From Alopecurus myosuroides (Eukaryota > Streptophyta > Magnoliopsida > Poales > Poaceae), in the NCBI GenBank assembly GCA_028641055.1, contig CM054063.1, forward strand, positions 177,822,756-177,886,755: a stretch of DNA of 64,000 bases, written 5' to 3'. Below, in pieces: positions 60,355 through 64,000 of the stretch. The stretch's first letter is position 1, and the number at the start of each line of letters is the position of its first letter. Below the pieces are notes generated by a model. That model was not told the DNA's origin. It saw nothing but the letters and a program-made list of their open reading frames with translations, and did no database searches. A program made the position numbers and the translations under genes.

Positions 60355-60599
60355 CCTCCATTCCTATGGTCTAGTAGATATAACTATCCTAGAGAAACCA
60401 GGATACGTGAAATCCTAACTTGAAAATTTAGATGAGAAGAGAAAACAACGTTGCACTTCCTTACCAGAAAAGGGAGGGTGGGTGGGGAAAGAAATAAAAG
60501 AACAGAATTCCTACTCTCACGTTTCATTTTTTCCTATATAGCTACAAAATAGTTTCTAGACTCAACTGCGACCAGTAAAAGGGATCCTACAGGCAGACA

Positions 60600-60612
60600 G
60601 GCTCTGATACCA
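60600..60612 (-). other. Primer-binding site of the Tekay-type element
   Basis: TGGTATCAGAGCC on the minus strand, two bases inside the 5' LTR, complementary to the 3' end of initiator tRNA-Met. Confidence 0.9.
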
Positions 60613-60614
60613 TT

Positions 60615-63600
60615 TGTCGCACCCGGACTTCTAGAGGATACTCACAGTCCGCTAAACAGTAGAACAAATGGCTTACGGGGCATACCAGCACCCGCATCTC
60701 AATATGAGCAGGCTAACACGTAAACGTGTGACAACCATTCTCTACTATCCATCGTCTGCGTAAACCATCCATAGAAATCCGACTACTTCCGTTGACGTAC
60801 TTCATAACATACACACATGGTACGTCAACGGCATTTGAACAAGTGATATCACAACATATCTCTAAGACACAAAAGATTGAAATAAGTTGCAAATAGCTCT
60901 CACTAGAGCAGAGATAGCAAATACAATCATCCATAGGACACATGTCCCAACAATTCATCATTACATCACAGCGGAAGCATCCAAAGTGTCTGAGTACAGA
61001 CAAGATCCAAATAGGCCTAAGAGGCCGGAAACGAAAAGACGGAGCCCATCCACGATGTCTCGGATCCTGCCCGGGTCCGCTATCTACTCGTCAGCAGCCT
61101 CGTCATACTCCACGTAGTAGCCACCATGGGGATCCTCGGAAACGTAGTCTGCGGAAACCACAGCCCCAAAGGGGTCAGTACAGACAAATACTGACAAGCA
61201 AGACTCACAAGATACCAAAGTGTACCCGGCAACACCAAGTACAGATGCTTTGGGTTCAACGGAAGAATAGGTGATACAAAAGTGCGGCAGCAGGCTGCTC
61301 TAACCAGCTACAGAAACACGCTACAACATCCGGCTAAAAGAGAGGGATAAGTTAGCGTACCGGAACCAACTATAACTAACCTCAAACAAACCCATCCTGG
61401 ATCTCGCCCCTTATCCTAAGAAGCAATCCGAGGATAACTCACACAGTTGGATTAATGATGGTTCAAGTTATTGTGTCAATAGGACTATTACTAGTCAAGC
61501 TATCATTAGTTAGGTGTAAGTTATCTAATCCTTGTTAGCCAGCCCTATCACCAAGTCATCCATAACCGCGGACAACACGGCTTCTCGAGAAGATTTAACC
61601 CTGCAGGGATGCACCAATTTGGCCGTACACGTAAGAATACCCCGCCAGATTGGAAATGCACTTCCACCAAGCGAGGCACTCAACACAACCCAACTCTTCT
61701 TCGCATCAAGCCCAAAGAACCACGTGCTGTGCGTGCGCGGCTAATCGAGCCCCCACGAAGAAAAGGGGGACCCTCATAGCACTGGAAGACCACGCCGCCC
61801 TAAATGCCGACTACAAAAGTTTCCACCCTGGCCTCGGGTTCGTACCTGCATATGCGTGCATCAAATGGAAAGACCGAACTAAGTGTGGCGATTTGGACGA
61901 GATGCGAATCAAATCAGAGTTGCGGGGGGCGCCCATACACGCTTCCCACATGCGGTTAGCGCGCTCATCATGGATCTAGAGGACAAAGACTTTTCCTAAG
62001 TTCGACACTAGCAGGCCTCAAAACCATACCCGGCCTCCTGCCGGTGCCTTATCATCAAATTAGCATTACCTCAAACATTAACAGGTTGTTGTTTAACATC
62101 AAGCCCCAGAACATGATAAATAAGGTAACAGAAATAACAGACAGCAGACTCGAGCACAAACAACCCTAAGCATGCTAGTAAGACACAGGCAACAAGCAAT
62201 AGGGTTATAGGTGTGGAGGTGAGGCTATATCAGGGTTACAGGATAACATGTGATAGGATCGAACACAAGCAACGAATCTTAAGGCTAGCAGGATAGACAA
62301 CGGAAAGTATCGATATCCAGTGTGGAAAGGACACAATGGTTCATGTGAGTGAATACTTGCCTGCAAACTCAGTAGCCTGGTACTGGGCTAACTCCTCAGA
62401 AGTAGTGTCGTAAATCTCGTCTGTCTCAGCGTCGTGGTCTATTCGGGAAGAAGCAAACAAACAACGCAGAGAGACAAACAATCAATAACATGGCATAATG
62501 TATAATCATGGGATGATGCATTACAGTTTAATTGGTGCATCAAAGATAAGCTAGTTGACATGGTAACATGTTTAAATGGACCCATATGCAATTTGGATTG
62601 CATATGGAAAGCCCATGAATTAAGGTGGTATTAAATGATATACAAATAACCAACATGTGAAAGTTGATTAGAATGATGCATGGATGAGGAAAACAAAAAG
62701 AAAACAACAATAGATTCAATTTGAAAAGGTGTTTACCAAGTTTGAAATTTTGTTTATTAAGTTACGAAATTTTGGCTTCTTAAAGGAGTTACATAAGCAT
62801 TTGTTGTTTTCACCAATTTTCAAATGTTCAAAATAGATAACAAAATTCATATTTGGATAGAGCACAAAATTTTAGTTGGAATACATGTTTCATTTGTTGA
62901 AAATGGATTTAAAATGAATTAAACAAGTTTAAACAAGATTTAAATGAATTTAATTCAATTATGGATTTATTTGAATTTTTATTTGTTCAAAACATTTAAT
63001 AAAATTCATATTTGGAAAGTTTATACTTTTCTGGTTTGAAAACATATTTTATTTGTTCAAAAAGAATTTAATTTGACCAAGTTATGAATTTAGCAATTTT
63101 AAATGATTTAAACAAGGTTTAAATTATTTAACCAATTTTAATTATTCAAAATAGAAAACAAAGTTTATATTTGGAAAGGTGGTTCAATTTGGCATGGAAA
63201 ACATATTTTATATGTGACATTTGAATTAAATTTGAATTAGTTATGAAATTAACCAAATTTGAAATGAGTTGTTTGAATTTGAATTTTGAAAACATTTGAA
63301 ATGTTCAAAACAGAAAACAAATGATTTAAACAGGTAGAGAATTAAATTTGGTACAGAAAACATATTTTATTTATATTATTTGGATTTGAAATACAAAAGA
63401 TATTCAAATTTTAAATACAGGGGCTATTCTGCAATTTTAAAACATTTAGATTTGGTCCAGGGGCTTGGATGCAAAAGAAATCTCACAGAAAGGCCCCTGG
63501 ATCCCTTTTTCAAGCAGCAGGTCGACCCCTGGGTCACTGGCCTGTGGGCCAGTGCCCAGCTGGCGCCGCGTGGCCCGCGTGTGGATGCTCGCGTGGCATC

Positions 63601-64000
63601 CACAGTCGATGGCAGGTGGGCCGTGTACGCCTGCGTGGCAAACTGCAAAATGGTGGGATTAATCCGCGCGGGCGGGTGCTCGAACCCGCACCGCGGGCGC
63701 GTGCGTGCAGTGCTGTTGCCACTGCGCTGCGCTGCTGTTTGTTGACAGTAGAGAGGCGCGTTGCTTTTGAGGTTCAGTTCGGGACTGTTTAACTGAACTG
63801 AAAGATTCAGTTAAGTGCAGTGCTGACAGAGGGGAGGTAGTGGTCACCGGCGGCGAGCTGCTGCTGCTCGTGGAGGCGTGTGTGCTCGTGGATGCGCGGG
63901 AGGTGTACGTGCTCGTGGCCACTAACAGAGGGAAAGGAGAGAGGGGAAAGAGGTGCAAGGAGGTGGAGCTCACCGGGAGGGTTCATGCTCGGGAGGAGGA
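60615..64000 (-). repeat. 5' LTR of the Tekay-type element, cut by the window end
   Basis: It is collinear with 50343-53738. By eye about 9 differences occur in the first 370 bases and about 10 in the next 1000, so the element is fairly young. About 0.9 kb of the LTR should lie past the window. Confidence 0.93.
63676..63729 (-). promoter_or_regulatory. Pol III A-box/B-box-like pair in the 5' LTR
   Basis: It has the same layout as in the 3' LTR: A-box-like CAGCGCAGTGG at 63719-63729. The B-box has one change (GGTTCGAGCAC, 63676-63686). Confidence 0.35.

Larger units (their letters stand above)
50343..64000 (-). mobile_element. Tekay-type chromovirus (Ty3/Gypsy), right end outside the window
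   Basis: The left LTR is 50343-54671 (4329 bp) and the right LTR starts at 60615 and runs off the window. The initiator tRNA-Met primer site (minus strand TGGTATCAGAGCC) is at 60600-60612 and a purine-rich tract (minus strand AAGGGGGGGCG) is at about 54674-54684. Element order on the minus strand is: LTR, leader with a decayed LTR-end copy, an extra ORF, gag with a CCHC knuckle, protease, RT, RNase H, integrase, chromodomain, LTR. The chromodomain at the integrase C-terminus places it among chromoviruses, and long LTRs fit the Tekay/Del branch. All coding parts have stops or frameshifts. Confidence 0.93.

Noticed and set aside
60600..60612. tRNA-Met gene
   Set aside because: Only the 13-base 3' complement is present, adjoining an LTR; it is a primer-binding site.
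1..64000. CRISPR arrays, operons or other prokaryotic systems
   Set aside because: The window is plainly plant nuclear DNA; no regular spacer arrays or prokaryotic gene layout.

Overview
This is repeat-dense grass nuclear DNA. No ordinary host gene can be supported; essentially all recognisable content is transposable elements. The mix (a BARE1/Angela-type Copia LTR, an Athila-clade element whose LTR starts TGATACGTCTCC, a Tat-clade Gypsy element with an antisense gene, Tekay-type chromoviruses with very long LTRs, Stowaway and Tourist MITEs) suggests a Triticeae genome such as wheat, Aegilops, rye or barley. Grass origin is secure; the tribe is inference from family resemblance.

Layout. 1-3870 is the right-hand part of a 4.3-kb Tekay-type LTR whose other copies are at 50343-54671 and 60615-64000. 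3871-7890 is a patchwork of a Helitron-like 3' end, a LINE RT fragment, a Stowaway, a Tourist MITE with a second Stowaway nested in its terminal repeat, an old LTR remnant and a truncated LINE tail. About 7900-10905 is a heavily mutated plus-strand Tekay-like pol. It resumes as a short island at 17589-17621, then at 27449-28869 and from 44693. Three minus-strand elements have landed in it: an Athila-clade element (10906-17584), a Tat-clade element (17622-27448, target duplication CAGAA) and a 15.8-kb non-autonomous element with 6.08-kb LTRs (28870-44687, target duplication CTTTG). 46157-46525 is an Athila LTR scrap and 47320-49321 an Angela-type LTR. From 50343 to beyond the window end lies a minus-strand Tekay-type chromovirus with decayed gag-pol, a chromodomain and an extra ORF upstream of gag.

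How the parts work together. The only clearly intact spliced gene is inside the Tat element. A six-exon, 834-residue gene runs antisense to the broken gag-pol, has its own TATA box and an as-1-like palindrome, and keeps frame through five GT-AG introns. The Tat element itself has lost RNase H and integrase and has three in-frame stops in gag-pol, so it would need proteins from elsewhere to move. The 15.8-kb element carries no coding domains but shares its terminal structure (primer site, purine tract and a hairpin beside the tract) with the coding Tekay-type element, so that kind of element is its likely helper. Exact family names were not assigned because no database could be searched.
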